64,000 nt of DNA from Dama dama (Eukaryota; Chordata; Mammalia; Artiodactyla; Cervidae): NCBI RefSeq assembly GCF_033118175.1, contig NC_083699.1, positions 49,201,001 to 49,265,000 of the forward strand, given 5' to 3'. Under the pieces are notes generated by a model. The model saw only the letters and a program-made list of their open reading frames with translations, was not told the origin of the DNA and searched no databases. The position numbers and the translations under genes are program-made. Shown in pieces: positions 1 to 12,454 of the stretch (position 1 is its first letter; each line of letters begins with the position of its first letter).

Positions 1-59
1 GCCTGCTTTTTAAACTTTATATAAATATGGCATGCTTTTCAGGCATCTTTATGTTTATG

Positions 60-720
60 TGACTCATCCATGTTTTTGCTGATAGCAGCAGCTTGTTTAT
101 TATCATCTCTCTATAGCATTTCCTCATTTGCTGCAGTTTCTTTACTAATCCTGCTGTCATGGTATGTCCCTGTTTGGGACTGTTACGGACAGTGCAGTGA
201 ACATTCTTGTAGTAGACTGGTTCACATGTGGAGTTCTTCCAGACCTGTTAGTGAAATTGCTCAGTTGTAAGTTGTGTATATCTTTACTTAGTAGGTAACA
301 GTGAACTCTTTCTCCAAAGTAGTTGTGTTAATTTAAACTCCTGTCAGCAGTTGGTAAGTGTTCCCGTTCTTCTGTGTTCTTGCCAATACTTGATATTATC
401 AGATGTTTTAATTTTTGCCAATCTGGTGGGTGTTTAATGGTATCTCACTACAGTCTTAATTTGCATTTCCCTGATTACTAATAAGGTTGGGCATCTTTCA
501 TATGTCTAATAGACATCCTTCTGCACATTGTCTTTAGTGGGTTGTCTGTCTTCTAATTATTTTGTAGGGATTCTTGTACATTCTGAATTGCTCTTTGTCA
601 GTTACATGTGTTAACAAATATCTTTTCCCTTTCTGTGACTTGACTTTTCTTTGTGCTGTCTTTTGGTAACAAAAGTCCATGTGTGACTGTTTTATCACTT
701 TACAACCCAACCTTATCAAA
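60..720 (-). repeat. Old L1 (L1M-type) fragment
   Basis: The + strand reads as the reverse complement of the 3' part of L1 ORF2. It carries the familiar block in which a 'tctggtgggtg' motif leads into 'aatttgcatttccctgatta', at about 420-480. The copy is degenerate, with many stops, so it is an ancient mammalian L1M-type insertion. Subfamily and exact ends are not certain. Confidence 0.65.
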
Positions 721-860
721 GTCCTTTGTGGATCACTAGCACATCCTACAGTTTACCTAAGACCTCCTTCCACTTATTTCAGACCCTCCTCTTATTTCAT
801 TAGTTTTTGACAATTTACTTTATTCTTGATAGTTTTATTGTTAGAGTATGCTAAATAGCT

Positions 861-1125
861 AACCCACTCCAGTACTCTTGCCTGGAAAATCCCATGGATA
901 GAGGAGGCTGGTGGGCTGCAGTCCATGGGGTCTCTAGGAGTCGGACACGAGTGAGCGTCTTCACTTTCACTTTTCACTTTCATGCTTTGGAGAAGGAAAT
1001 GGCAACCCACTCCAGTGTTCTTGCCTGGAGAATCCCAGGGGCGGGGGAGCCTGGTGGGCTGCTGTCTATGGGGTCACACAGAGTCGGACACAACTGAAGC
1101 GACTTAGCAGCAGCAGTTCAGCAGC
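861..1125 (+). mobile_element. Bov-tA / BOV-A2 SINE, with TSD
   Basis: Two tandem Bov-A units, each with 'cactccagt..cttgcctgga' and 'gagtcggacac', are joined by a short CACTTT-rich linker, the known BOV-A2 architecture. A 13-bp target-site duplication (atgctaaatagct) lies at 848-860 and 1126-1138. The perfect TSD suggests a fairly recent ruminant insertion. The open frames here belong to the SINE and are not genes. Confidence 0.92.
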
Positions 1126-1619
1126 ATGCTAAATAGCTGTAGTAAGTATATCCAAAACATAATTTTCAAAAACAATGAAATGTATCTTTACTCATTTTTT
1201 GGAAAAAAAAAAATTTACTCTGGGTTCTAGGAAAGGTGTTTCAGATCAATAGGGTCTCTGATCCTCAGAGACTCAGGCCAGTGATGACTTTTCTACCTCC
1301 ATCCTGTGAAGGTTGAACTCTGTTCCAATTCTCAGTAAGGGGGATGCACTTGGAGGAACATATCTGGGAGGTTCACAGATCAGGTCTGGATGTAGCCGAC
1401 ATGCCTGTCCTTCCCATCACAGTGCTGGCATAAAGGAGGTGGGTGCAGTGGTTAGGTCCTGTGTCTATCCTGAGAGTAAGGCTGACAATATTTCCTGAAG
1501 AAGAATGAGGGAATGAGAGGAGTCATCAAGAACTGTGCTCCCTGAATAACTAGAAGGATGAAATGGGTACTTTCTTAAGTGGAGAATCTGCAGAGTAGAT
1601 TGGGAAGCAGGACATCAAG

Positions 1620-2085
1620 GGATTAGCAGTTTGGTTTAGGAAATATTTGGTTTGAGATCCTATTAGACATCAACTGGAAATGTTGAATAGACAGTTGACT
1701 AAGTCTAGATTTCAGGGGAACATTTCAACCTGGAGTTTGAAGTTTGGGAGCTAAGAGCATTAAACTGGTTTTCAAGGCCATGAGCCTGATTGAGGTCCTA
1801 GAGAAAGAAGATAGGTAGAGAAGAGAAGGAGTCTGAGGATGGAGATTGCTCTGAATGCAGAATTCAGAAATGTGGAGTGGCCAGCGACAGAGACTAAGGA
1901 GCAGTCAATGACAAGGGGACCAACAAGAGAAGTAAGGAGACCAGGGAGTAACCAGCTGGGTCAAAGGCAATCCTCAGGTCAAGGAAGGTGAGGACTTGGA
2001 AGCACTGTTGCTTTTGGCCCAAGAACCATGTCAGGGATTGTAAGGAATAGTTTCTGTGGAGTGACAGGTCACAGTACATGGAGTT
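1620..2085. repeat. Ancient interspersed repeat, family not named
   Basis: The text resembles a diffuse mammalian repeat that recurs at about 11,900-12,440 and 13,130-13,430 in this window. Shared elements are a 'ggaaatgttgaatagacagttg'-like block and a 'gtcaaaggcaatcctcaggtcaagg'-like block. I recognise the pattern as an old genome-wide repeat but cannot name the family with confidence. There is no coding capacity. Confidence 0.4.
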
Positions 2086-2565
2086 AGCACATTTTCTCCA
2101 CTTCTGTCTTCCTGAAGGTCACCCATACTCACCCCCATTAGTAACAGATGTGCATAAATGTGTGTGCGAGAGTTAATTCATGTTTAGTATTAGAATCTCC
2201 CTACCTCAGTCACCAAAGAATCTGCTGTGTCTTCCAGAGTCTGCCACTCCCCTTGAGGTTGTTTTCTCCATTAAAGTTTGGGAAGAATAAATCTTGTACC
2301 TCTTCGATTTCCAAAGCTGACTTTAAAACCCAGTGAAAGACAAAAAGAGAAATATTTGTGAAGTTCATGTTCTATAGTCTTGTCCCATATTAATAGTTAC
2401 TCTGGATTGGACATCATTATACCAAGCTTGTAGATGAACTGTTATTAACACACCAAGAAGCACATGGGAGAAGTGACTGAGCCAATTTGAGTTGTGTTTC
2501 TATCATGTAATGTGATTTTCTTCCATGAAATTTCATGGTCCTGCATGTTCCTTTTGTTTCTGCAG

Positions 2566-3211
2566 AAAGGGCCAAATAAAGCGCCTGTAGCTGCCATCTG
2601 CCTGACCAGCTTGGTGACCATGGCCTTTGTCCTCGTGGGTCAGGTGAACGTCCTGGCCCCCATCGTCACCATCAACTTCCTGCTGACATACATCACAGTG
2701 GACTACTCTTACTTCTCCCTGTGCATGGGTGCCTGCAGCCTCCCAGAGGGGCCTGAGTCGGTACCCGGGGAGGGCCTGGGTGCTCTCCACTGCTCTGAGC
2801 CCCTGCTTCTGGAGAAGGCTCCCAGTTATGGCTCCGAGGGCATTGCCCAGAGCCCCGCTGAAGGCACTCTGCTAGAATTCACCAAGGACATGGATCATCT
2901 CCTCCAGCTAACCAGGAAGCTTGAGAGTAGCCAGCCCAGGGGAGGAGAGAGCCATGGGATCCTAGAGAATCAGAAGGGGAAGACCAAGAAGGCCAGCAAG
3001 CAAACCCTTCAAGAGAGCTTCCTTTTGGACCTCAAGTCCCCTGCTTCCTTCCCTCCTGGGGACGCTGATGGATGGCCTACTGCCTCCTGGGAGGGGCAGG
3101 GGCCCTACGGGAACACACAGAGTCCCAGAAGTGAAGGGGATCAGCCTAGGGGAGTCTATGGAGCAAAACTCATCCCTGAGCCAAGTAACCAGCCCAGGCC
3201 AAGCAGAGAAG
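2566..3211 (+). CDS. SLC12A8: SLC12A8, large internal coding exon (transmembrane end plus long hydrophilic region)
   Basis: This exon encodes 215 residues plus one base. It starts after the CAG at 2563-2565 in frame 0 and ends before GTGGGT at 3212, splitting a codon (phase 1). Residues 6-25 and 27-45 are hydrophobic (APVAAICLTSLVTMAFVLVG, then VLAPIVTINFLLTYITV) and form the last helices of the 12-TM core. After the VDYSYFS motif comes a long Ser/Pro/Lys/Glu-rich stretch (LLEKAPSYGSEG, LEFTKDMDHLLQLTRKLESSQPR, SFLLDLKSP). These blocks match mammalian SLC12A8 as I know it. The family is the electroneutral cation-chloride cotransporters, but SLC12A8 is divergent; roles proposed include polyamine/amino-acid and NMN transport, the latter disputed. 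Reading through the donor would add only about 30 residues before a stop at 3303. Confidence 0.95.
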
Positions 3212-3771
3212 GTGGGTGCTTTGCAGTCACACCAAGGCCTCCTAATTTGGGAGTTATCACAACCCTATTTCAAATCCTTAGGTCATTTTATAGCTGGGTT
3301 TAAAATCCTTGTTAATTTCATTTGATATTTACTTTAAAATATTATGGTCAGTTATCAGCTGAATTTATAATCCTAATCTGGTATAAAGTGTTAATTTTAA
3401 GCAGAAATTTCTATCTACTCTTGTATGTTAGAGCTGGGAGCCATGACTAGTAACTAAATATTAATTTCACTTTACTCAAAAATCAGCCAACATGAATGAA
3501 ACCAGTTTCTCCTTTCAAGGGAAGTGGAAGTGTGTTGTGACAAACTGCCTGGCAAGGGCTTAGTCAATTTTGTCTTTAGAGGATGAATCTCCCAAACCAG
3601 GCAGGAGGGGGATGGAGAGACAGGAGATGTGATAAAGAGCACAGCTTTTCTTTGCTTCCTCATATCTGCAGACAAGAGACAGAGGGAGACGCTCAAGGGA
3701 GACTTCTGGGGCATGAGAAATTCCAAGAGAAAGAGAGAACTCATAATTGTTTAGTCTTCCATATTCTAGGT

Positions 3772-3991
3772 GCTTGCTTGTGCTCACTCAGTTGTGTCCG
3801 ATTCTTTGTGACACCATGGACTGTGTAGCCCGTGAGGCTCCTCTGTCTGTGGGATTTCCAGGCAAGAATACTGGAGTGGGTTGCCATTTCCTTCTCCAGG
3901 GGATCTTCCTGACCCAGGGATCAAACCTGTGTCTCTTGCATCTCCTGCACTGGCAGGCAGATTCTTTTACCAGTGCACCACCTGGGAAGCC
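3772..3991 (-). mobile_element. Bov-tA SINE, with TSD
   Basis: This is an antisense Bov-tA. It runs from 'ctcactcagttgtgtccgat' through 'caggcaagaatactggagtg' to the tRNA-derived head, which reads 'accacctgggaagcccc' on this strand. A perfect 13-bp target duplication (ccatattctaggt) sits at 3759-3771 and 3992-4004, fixing both ends. The tRNA-like head is part of the SINE, not a tRNA gene. Confidence 0.93.
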
Positions 3992-4309
3992 CCATATTCT
4001 AGGTACTTGACATACATGATTGCATGTCATATGACCATTGTTAGCACTTCCTATTTTACCAGTGAAGACCCCAAGTCCCAGTGAGATTACAGAGACACCT
4101 CAGAGCTGATATTCTGCATGGCTGGATATCACACCCAGGTCTCCCTGTAGCTGAAGCCCAGTACCTTCCTCTACATTAACCTGCTTCCTGAGGTCTGTGC
4201 AGACAAGTGTGGGTAAAGAGGAGGAGACAGGAGACATAGAAGGAGATATCCAAAAATAATTGCTTTGGCTTCTTTTGTACACCTGCTTCTCCTTCTTTAC
4301 CTCCAGATA

Positions 4310-6570
4310 GGTGGATGGTTCTTAATGGTAGGAGCATAATTAAAATTTTTTAAGCATATCATTTTTGTCAAAATAACAAGTACAGTTACAAGTGGAATTA
4401 AAAGTCACATAGTCAGAAATAGTAGTTCTATTCTTCTACACTGTCCCTCTTCTCCATCTTGTAGTTCCATTCCCAGAAAATCCCACTCTCAACCAAATCG
4501 TGTTAACCTTCATGTTACTAAATAATATATTTGTATTGCTACTTCTTGATATATCAGTTTTAGGTATCATCTTTTGATTTACTATTATGATAAATGAAGA
4601 CTAGCTCATTTATGCCACTCTGATTTCTCACCCAATGTCCCCCATGTAATTACATCACTAATTACTAAAATTACTAAATGAATTACTAAAAATGAATTTT
4701 AGTAGCTAGTATTCATATTATCATGATTAAGTAAATATTGCTTAACTATGAGCCATATATTATACTATGATTACATTGCCTTTTTTGTCCAACTTTTTCT
4801 GTTTCCTGGGGTTAATAATTGCCATGGTTTTTTCATTTGCTTGGTTTTTCTGTCATCATTTTTCTCTGCGTACTCTGGTGAATATGGCAAATGGCTGTCA
4901 ATGTTAACTTCCAAATGCTCAAATTCTTAAGACATTTATCATATCCATTTGTTTTTTCCTGTCTGTCCTGTGGCTCCTATCCTGATCTCCTCTAGTTTGT
5001 CAGTTCTTTAGGCCTGCTACAAAGCTGTTGTCTTGGAATTCCTCTTTGTCTTTCTTTTTCCCTACTCGGTATTGACTGACCTCCCTATGTTTGAAGAATT
5101 TCCAGTGTTGTGAGTGATGGTGGGAGGCAAAGTAAGCCTTTCACACTTAAAACTGAAAATGTCAGATGCTCAGTTTTCCAGTCCCTCCTACAGCCAGAGT
5201 TCAGGCACAGGAATAAATCTCAGTGAATCAGATGAGCCCTCCATATACTTGGAACCAGAAACCTGAAGAGATGAGGACTTTGAGGAACTCTTTGGAAGCA
5301 TGATAGTGGCTGCAAGGTGACTACATTTCTGGCTCCACCATCCAGGGCTTTTCAGGGTCAACGGTGTCGGAATCTTGGTCGCTGCAGCAGTGATATCCCC
5401 ACTAGACTGCTCTGACATATAATTTTGAGTCTTGTCCTTGGCTATTTACCTCTGAGATTGATTCACTAGCCTTTCCAGCTATTCTTAGAGACTGGGAAAT
5501 ATCTTTTTAGCTGGTTATATTACCCTGTTCTTGATTTCCAAGAGCTCTTGGTTGTAATCTGATTTGTCTTTATCTTTTAAAAAAAAAATTGAAAATCATC
5601 TCATTCTTGTTTTATGGGTACAATGCTTATTTTCCAGGTAATATTAGTTATTCTCCCTTTAAAGTCTTTTTCTGCCCTATGATCTTTAGATTCTTTTCTC
5701 TTTGGCTTGGTCTCATGCTCCCTTTTATATTGGAGGCTTTACTAAAATGTCTGTTGATCTTTTGATTTCTTTTTCTACTTAGAAATGAGTCCTGAAAAGC
5801 TATTGAGAAGACCTGTGTCCTGGGCAGAGCTTATTGGTTAGGACACCTCATTGTAGAGTGATCAAGAAGCTAGCTTTTTCATGGGAGGACCCCCAAGTGT
5901 GATTAGCTAGAGATTTCCTCTGTGGATCTTCAGTTCCTCCGGAGAAGAGTCCTTTAATCCCTTGCCTGGGGGCCCCCCAGAGAGCCAGGTGATATAAGGG
6001 AGTTGAGGTATCCCACTGCTTAGGATACAGACGTCATTGAATCCCGCAGTTTCTAGGTCCATCCCCTCTCTCTCTGTTATGCCTGGTGTCCCAAGTTCAG
6101 GCCCTCTCTGGTTTGATTCCTTCAGAGGAATCCCCCTGCCCCCCTCTAACACACACACACCTTGGGGAGGGGTCAGGCAAAGAGGAGTTACTCCCCAGCT
6201 GCATGAACAGAGGAAAGGAACTTGATGCCCAGCTGTTTCACATATAGTCTTGTGAACAGTCGCCTGCACCTCCCCACTTCTGGGTCCGGAGCTTTCTGTG
6301 GTCCACGGGGTACCTTGGCTTGGTCCTTGCCCGCGGCCCTCTGTGGGCCTGGAGCTCATCCTCGGCTCTGCTCAGCTTGTTACTTACTGCTGCTCTGTCA
6401 CCTCTTCACCTTCCAAGACTTGTTTTTATCTTTTCTCTCTGATTCTTCTTGTGTTTGTGGGTTTATGGCTATTTAGTTCCTCTTCTGTTTTCTTAGTGGG
6501 TTATCAGGAGAGAAGTGTGGTCATTTTGCAACATTTAGGCAGTGAAGTTGCCAGATCTTAAAAATGTCTG
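4310..6570. other. AT-rich intronic DNA, no gene seen
   Basis: I find no splice-bounded exon, RNA gene or young repeat here. A short (CA)n occurs at about 6150-6162 and an A-run at 5579-5589. Some segments around 4320-4650 and 5440-5770 look like decayed interspersed repeats, but I cannot assign them. Confidence 0.5.
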
Positions 6571-7330
6571 GAGCTCTTGTTGACCCCTCCCTCTCCTCCA
6601 TTCTTGCTGCCTGTACCTTGGTGTAGGCCCTCGTCATCCGGCACCTAGACTCTTGTTTATCTCCACGCTCATCTCCAGACTCCAGATTCTCTCATATCCT
6701 CTCTCTCCTTTTCACTGTCCTCTGAATGATCTTTCCAGAGTAAAATTCTCATCCTCTTTTACTTAAAAACCTTCGTTGGAATATAATACCTTCCATTTTG
6801 GTGTGATTTACAAGGTTCTTGGCAATCTTGCCCTACCCTACCTTCCTGGGCACTTTTCTCATGACAACCCATATACGTATGTTCAGCTACACCTAGATGC
6901 GTGCCCCAAACACATCATATTCTTTATTCCTTCCTGCCTTTGCAGTGCTATTCTGCCTGCTCCAATTGCATCACTCCTCCTCTTCCATCTGAAAAATGCT
7001 GACTTGCAGTTTAAAATCCATTTGACTTTTCAGACCCACTCTGAGAAGAATTCCCTGATCTCCTCTCCTATGCAAGCATAACATTTGAGCCACCATAATG
7101 GTATGAACACTTATCACATTGTTTTATACATTTGCTTACACATTTGTCTTCAGGCTTGCTCATCTGTCTGTCTAAGGAAAAGAAATGTTAGTTTTGTTCC
7201 TTTGCCCCTAGTCTGTAAGCTACCTTTAGTCACAAACCATGTCTTCCTACCTTGTATTCATCAACAATATTCCCACACAGTACATGACACTGACAAAGAC
7301 TCAGTAAAGGCTAATAAATTGATTAACAAT
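6570..7330 (+). repeat. L2 LINE fragment (3' half)
   Basis: Typical L2 3' blocks appear in order. 'cttacttaaaaacctt..ttgga'-like text is near 6760. 'caaggttcttggcaatcttgccctaccctacctt'-like text is at about 6810-6845. A 'tgcctttgcagtgctattctgcct' block is near 6940. A block resembling 'cacttatcacattgt.ttata' is at 7110, and the stretch ends in an 'aaaggctaataaattg' tail. The copy is old, on the + strand, and has no intact frame. Confidence 0.75.
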
Positions 7331-7857
7331 TGTACAAATATTGGCTAAAATTTTTAAACATTGATAGAGTAGAAAGAGTTAAACTATAAGAACCTAATGT
7401 GTGACAAACCAGATGCCATAAAATAATGGGTCAAATCACTAGTGAATAAATATTGTTGAGAATAAGTGGATCAAAAAATTAACTTGGGGCTGTATTTGAT
7501 ACCTTATATAGCCACAAATTCCTTATTTATAACAGCTGCCCAAGAAAGAGATTTCTGACTATTGAAGATATCATCAAAGACAAAAAGTATCTGATTAAAC
7601 AGAAATAAAAAACATTTGCACAACGCAGTGTCACAGAAGGAAACAATTATTCTGACAAACACAACTGATAAAAGCATACCTCCCAAAGCATATTATTTTT
7701 AGAAACAGGAAGGTCAAAATCCAGATTCTACTAAAGAGAGGTCAGAAGAAATGAACACTCAGTTTACATTTGAAAAAAACAGTGTCCGGACTCACTCACT
7801 GTCCATTCAACAAAGTAACTTTTATGATTAAGTGTTGAATGTTTTTAGTAGCTAAAA

Positions 7858-8065
7858 ATAGGCAGCATTTACTGAGTCTGTCCCACGTGCCTGGTGTGGA
7901 GATACTCTCTTAAATATGGATGATCTCAGCTCAGATCTAGGCATTGTTACTAGCTTTTTCCAAATGGCAAAGGTGAGGCTTAGGGAAGTTACAGACTTAC
8001 TCAGAATAAGCAGCAGCTGGAATTTGAACCCAGGTCTATCACATTGTAGAATCTGTGTTCTGAAC
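7858..8065 (-). repeat. MIR SINE fragment
   Basis: This is an antisense MIR. The core reads 'ggtgaggcttagggaagtta', followed by 'agcagctggaatttgaaccc', the reverse of the conserved MIR tRNA/core junction. It is an ancient mammalian SINE, decayed, with unclear ends. Confidence 0.75.
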
Positions 8066-8130
8066 CACTATACAAAGTATATATATGCTGCTTGGGGCAG
8101 TGTGTATTAGAACTAGGCCGTGGTACTCAA

Positions 8131-8282
8131 AGTGTTAGTTGCTCAGTTGTGTTGGACTCTTTGCAACCCTAAGGACTGTAGCCTGCCAGGCTCCTCTGTC
8201 CATGGGACTTTTCAGGCAAGAATACTGGAGTGGGATTCCTTTCTCCAGGGAATCTTCCCAATCCAGGGATCGAACCTGGGTT
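8131..8282 (-). mobile_element. Bov-tA SINE, truncated
   Basis: This antisense Bov-tA begins 'gttagttgctcagttgtgtt' and ends inside the tRNA-derived head at 'gatcgaacctgggtt', so the last part of the head is missing. I did not find a convincing target duplication. Confidence 0.88.
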
Positions 8283-8289
8283 AAATGAA

Positions 8290-9660
8290 TCCAATTTAAA
8301 CCACCATTAAGATATCATTGAATATCTATTAAGCTTTCAAAAATTTCAATAATAAGTATTTAGGTTGATGGAAATCAGGTATCATATGTACACATTGTTG
8401 GAAGCAATGTCAATGGAGTAATTCCTTTTGGATCTATTGATTAGTTTTTTCATCAAACTTAGGAGGTTTGGGGTCATGATTTCTTGGGAAAGCAGTAGTT
8501 TTGTTGCCAGAGGGAGCAAACTTGTGGCCTATGCCTTTATAAGCTCAATGTGGTGAGCCACGTAGAAATGGAATGGGGAAATTTTTAGCTTTGCTAGCCT
8601 GAGGGAGCGGAACCAGTGAGGGTGAGCCGTGTACCAGCCAGAAATTTAATGGGGAGATTCTAGAAATGAGAGAGCCATAGAAAGACTGTAGCTCCCCACA
8701 CTGCCGATCTGGGCAGCCTGAGACTGGGAAAAGTCAAAGTCAGCTTCAACTGTGCTTCCCAACCCACACACAGGTCTGCTGGCAGAGGGGGAAGCCTCCT
8801 AGGCCACATAGACACAGGGGCAAGCTCCATGCTACTAAAAACTGGAGTGGGGATACGAGTAGCCCAGAGGAAGACTGTAAGCTCTCACTGTTGTTACCCT
8901 CAGCTCCAGCAGTTTTAGAAAAATAAACACTTCTTAGTTTGTCTCCATTTGGTAAATTTCTGGAGCCCCAAGGGATTGTTTCTGATAATTTCATCTAGTT
9001 GTATACTTATCTCTTACAGAGAGGATTTACTGCCCTCTTCACTTTGCAGTAGCTGGAAGTCCCTCTGGTTCATCCTCTCTGGAGAATGAACTTTTAGGAT
9101 ATAACAAGAAATATAAAACTGTCCAATTGCTCTGACTTAGTAATTCTATTTGGGGGAATTGTATCTTAAGAAAACAACCATAAACCAAACAGCAAACCAT
9201 AAATATGTACAGGATTCTCAAAACTGCATTGTTGGTGCTGATGACAACCTAGAAATAGATGTGCAGTATTTGATAAGTGGTTAAAAGATTGCAGAATCAA
9301 CATGATAAGATACCACATGAACTTGAAACATGCTTGAAACATGATCCCTTGTGGACCATATCAGTGCCCATTCTTATTTTGTACCTGCTAGTTAGAACTA
9401 TGTGTTTGTTCATCCTGATGAAAATATGGAGTGTACTTCCAGAGATGGCTTCATATTGATTTTAAATAATTTCTATAAAGTTATTTAAATTTGTGGTTTA
9501 AAAAATTGACATAATTGTTTTCCCCTTCATGTTTAAAGTCTTCATATCTGCATGGGTTTTGTGAATACAAGACTTGTTAGACATACTGCTACATTTTAAA
9601 AGACAATTTAACATTATACATTATGTTTGTTATATTTTATATTTTTAACGTGCCTAATAC
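8290..9660. other. Intronic DNA with a possible LTR-like stretch
   Basis: No exon is seen. Between about 8540 and 8680, related short blocks recur: 'gtgagccacgtagaaatgga' and later 'gtgagccgtgtaccagccag', each followed by 'aatggggaaatt' or 'aatggggagatt'. This suggests an internally repetitive relic, possibly an old LTR, but no family could be assigned. The remainder is AT-rich. Confidence 0.35.
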
Positions 9661-9662
9661 AT

Positions 9663-9780
9663 GCTTCCCTGGTAGCTCAGCTGGTAAAGAATCTGCCTGC
9701 AATGCAGGAGACCCTGGTTCAATTCCTGGATCAGGAAGTTCCCCTGGAGAAGGGATAGGCTACCCACTCTAGTATTCTAG
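9663..9780 (+). mobile_element. Bov-tA SINE, 3'-truncated unit
   Basis: The tRNA-derived head begins 'gcttccctggtagctcagct' and includes 'tctgcctgcaatgcaggaga'. The body stops at 'ctctagtattctag', where a second complete unit starts directly. It may be a tandem pair, or a second SINE inserted in the tail of the first. Confidence 0.88.
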
Positions 9781-10005
9781 GGTTTCCCTGGTGGCTCAGA
9801 TGGTAAAGAATCCCTTTGCAGTTGCAGGAGACCTGGGTTCGATTCCACCTGGGTTCAATCCCTGGGTTGGGAAGATCCCCTGGAGGAGGGCATGGCAACC
9901 CACTCCAGTGTTCTTGCCTGGAGAATCCCCATGGACAGAGGGGCCTGGAGGGTTACAGTCCATGGGGTTGCAAAGAGTCGGACACGACTGAGCGACTAAG
10001 CACAC
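9781..10005 (+). mobile_element. Bov-tA SINE
   Basis: This unit runs from 'gtttccctggtggctcagat' to 'cggacacgactgagcgacta'. The head has a small internal duplication: 'cctgggttcgattccacctg' is followed at once by a second 'cctgggttcaatccctggg' block (about 9831-9864), so the B-box-like part occurs twice. Confidence 0.92.
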
Positions 10006-10680
10006 AGTGCTTACCTGTTTGTTCTGTGACTAAAGCTTGGTAAACTTGCCTTCCCAGTTGTTATTCTAGTATTTCTAACATGAAAAACTGTCTCCTTCTG
10101 CCACTAGTCTGTAAGACTTATTTCTTTCAGCATAATCCTTGAAAAGAGGTGGGGGGGAATCCTTCACTGATTTTGGAAGGGTTTTGAAACCATAGCTGTT
10201 CAGAATTCTGAATAATTGTCTGCTTATATTGTAGTACCTATTCAGAGTCGTTGAGCATCCTTAACTGAATTCTTCCTTGCATTGCTGATGTGTAAAACTG
10301 CACTGTGCTTGCGTGGACGACACACTCCTTCCTATCACTGTTCCTGTAGTTCCTTAAGAAAACACACATACACACAGCTCCCTTGGGTACAGTGTAATTG
10401 AGTTGGTGCAAGATCAAGTGTGAAAAAGTAAGTTTAACACTTGGCAAACATTTTGTTTCAGTTAGGCAAAAATCTAAGTTCTTCACCAGTCGTGTTTCTT
10501 CTTAATGACCAATGGAACAACTATATTTCACTAAGCTTGTGATCGAAAAAATGAATCATGCATTGGGCATGTTGAAAGTATACAATGTAATCAAAGACAA
10601 TCTTAACAGTGCTGCTTCTTTTAAAAAAAAATTAATAGAGCTGTCAATTCAAATCAGTTATAAACCTTGGCACAATTTTC

Positions 10681-11582
10681 CAAAATTTACTTTATTGTAG
10701 TTGATTTATAATGTTGTATTAACTTCTACTGTATAGCAAAGTGATTTACTTATACATATATTTATATATATTCTTTTTCATATTCTTTTCCATTGTGGTT
10801 TATCCCAGGATATTGAATATAGTCCTTGTGCTAGACAGTAGGACCTTGTTGTTTATCCATTCTATATGTAACAGTTTGTTAATCCCAAACTATCAGTCCA
10901 TCCTTATCACCTCCTCCTTGGCAACCATGTCTGTGAATCTATTTCTGTTTTGTAGATAAGTTCATTTGTGTCATATTTAGAGTCCACATATAAGTGATAT
11001 TATTTGGTACTTGTCTTTCTCTGTCTGACTTACTTCACTTAGTATGATAAGCTCTAGGTCCATACATGTTGCTGCAAATGGCATTATTTCATTCTTTTTT
11101 AATGGCTGAGTAGTATTCCATTGTATATATATATACCACATATTCTTTATACATTCATCTGTCAATGGACATTTAGGTTGTTCCCATGTCCTGGCTGTTG
11201 TAAACAGTGCTGCAATGAACATTGGGGTGCATGTATCTTTTCAAATTATAGTTTTGTCTGGATACATGCCCGACAGCGGGATTGCTGGATCATATGCAAC
11301 TCTATTTTTAGATTCTTAAGGAACCTCCATACCTTTCTCCATTGTGGCTGCACCAATTTACATTCCCTCAACAGTGTAGGAGGGTTTCCTTTTCTCTACA
11401 CCCTCTCCAGCATTTGTTATTTGTAGACTTTTAATGATGGCCATTGCGACATATGAGGTGATATATCATTGGTGTTTCAATTTGCATTTCCCTAATAATT
11501 AGTGATATGAGCATTTTTTCATGTGCTTCTTGGCCATCTGTATGTCTTCTTTGGATAAATGTCTATCTAGGTCTTCTGGAAG
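10681..11582 (-). mobile_element. L1 fragment, 3' end
   Basis: The + strand is the reverse complement of an artiodactyl L1 3' end. It shows 'ttactttattgtagttgatt' at 10688, the 3'UTR, and then the end of ORF2 in antisense. On the minus strand the piece 10977-11222 resembles the C-terminal L1 ORF2 block (NNTQW-type region). The copy is 5'-truncated at about 0.9 kb and not coding. Confidence 0.85.
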
Positions 11583-11599
11583 AGTTTCTTTTAATCCAC

Positions 11600-12445
11600 A
11601 ATTAAAAAGGAGACATTTGTTGAGCACGTCCTATGCACAAACTGCCTAGATTTGACATTTAGAGCTAAAAAAGACAATCTCTGCCTTCAAGATAGGGAGG
11701 TGTAAAAAATAAGTATAATGGGTTGGAAGTGTATGATAAAGGCAGACATGTTGAGAGGATGCAGACTTCTCTGGGGCCTGGGTTGGTTTGTCATTCATTT
11801 ACCCTCAGGTATGGGATATTTACTACTTTCTAAGCACTATTCTAGACTAGGGATGGAGAACATGCTGAATAGATGGAGAATGTCTCTGTTGTCATTGAAG
11901 TTGCCTTCTATCAGGAAAGACACATAGTAAGCAAGCACACATACTTGGACTCCAGTAAGTGATAAGTCATATGATGAATCATAAAGTGAGGTAACAAGAT
12001 AGAGACCTGGGTGGGAATAGTGGTTCTGTTTCAGATAGGTTTGTCAGAAAAGATCTTTTTGAGAAGATGATATTTTTATGGAAAACTGAAGTATATAAAG
12101 TAGTGAGCCAGGCAGAGATGTGAGGGAAGAGTTCCAGGTAGAGGAAATGGCATGTGTAAAGGCACAGAAGGGAATTGGATTGGCAAATTGCAAGAACAGC
12201 AGAATCCCAGGAGTGACTGGAGAGGAGTGGGTCATGGGAGATGGATAGGAGATGACCACAGTAAGGAACGCAGAGGTCAGTCCTGTGTAGAGTTACACAT
12301 GCCATGGTCACCACAACAGAAGGTCACTGAAAGTTCTAGCTAGGGGTGTGCTATGATAAGATCCAGCCTTAAAGAAGATCACTGGCTTTGTCAGGAATAT
12401 ATTGTATAGAAGTAGCAGAAGAACCTAAAGCCTGCTTGGAGGTAT
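11600..12445. repeat. Ancient interspersed repeat, family not named (part 1)
   Basis: This stretch shares blocks with 1620-2085 and 13,130-13,430. Examples are 'gaggaaatggcatgtgtaaaggcacagaag' at about 12,140 and 'ggtgtgctatgataagatcc' at 12,345, followed by a 'gaagatcactggctttg' block. I recognise these as a widespread old mammalian repeat. A different element and a BovB piece separate it from the matching part further on. Confidence 0.4.
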
Positions 12446-12454
12446 ATTAACTAA

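Larger units (their letters stand above)
1..2565 (+). other. SLC12A8: SLC12A8 intron (5' part outside window)
   Basis: The window opens inside an SLC12A8 intron, because the first coding exon seen begins at 2566 behind a good acceptor (T-rich tract, then CAG). The intron carries an old L1 piece, one Bov-tA SINE and an ancient unnamed repeat, listed separately. The rest shows no gene. The exons upstream of this one, encoding roughly the N-terminal half of the transporter, are not in the window. Confidence 0.85.

Noticed and set aside
894..1097. Small proteins encoded in Bov-tA units on either strand
   Set aside because: The same short frames recur in every Bov-tA copy in the window. They come from the SINE sequence and are not genes.
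2494..3303. A single 269-codon gene spanning 2494-3303
   Set aside because: The ends run into intron. The acceptor CAG at 2563-2565 and donor GTGGGT at 3212, plus in-frame joining to 14,268, define an internal SLC12A8 exon.
9663..10005. tRNA genes, from the 'ggtggctcag..ggttcgattcc' patterns here and in other SINE heads
   Set aside because: These are the tRNA-derived heads of Bov-tA and CHR SINEs, followed by SINE bodies and target duplications. They do not fold as complete tRNA genes with an acceptor stem.
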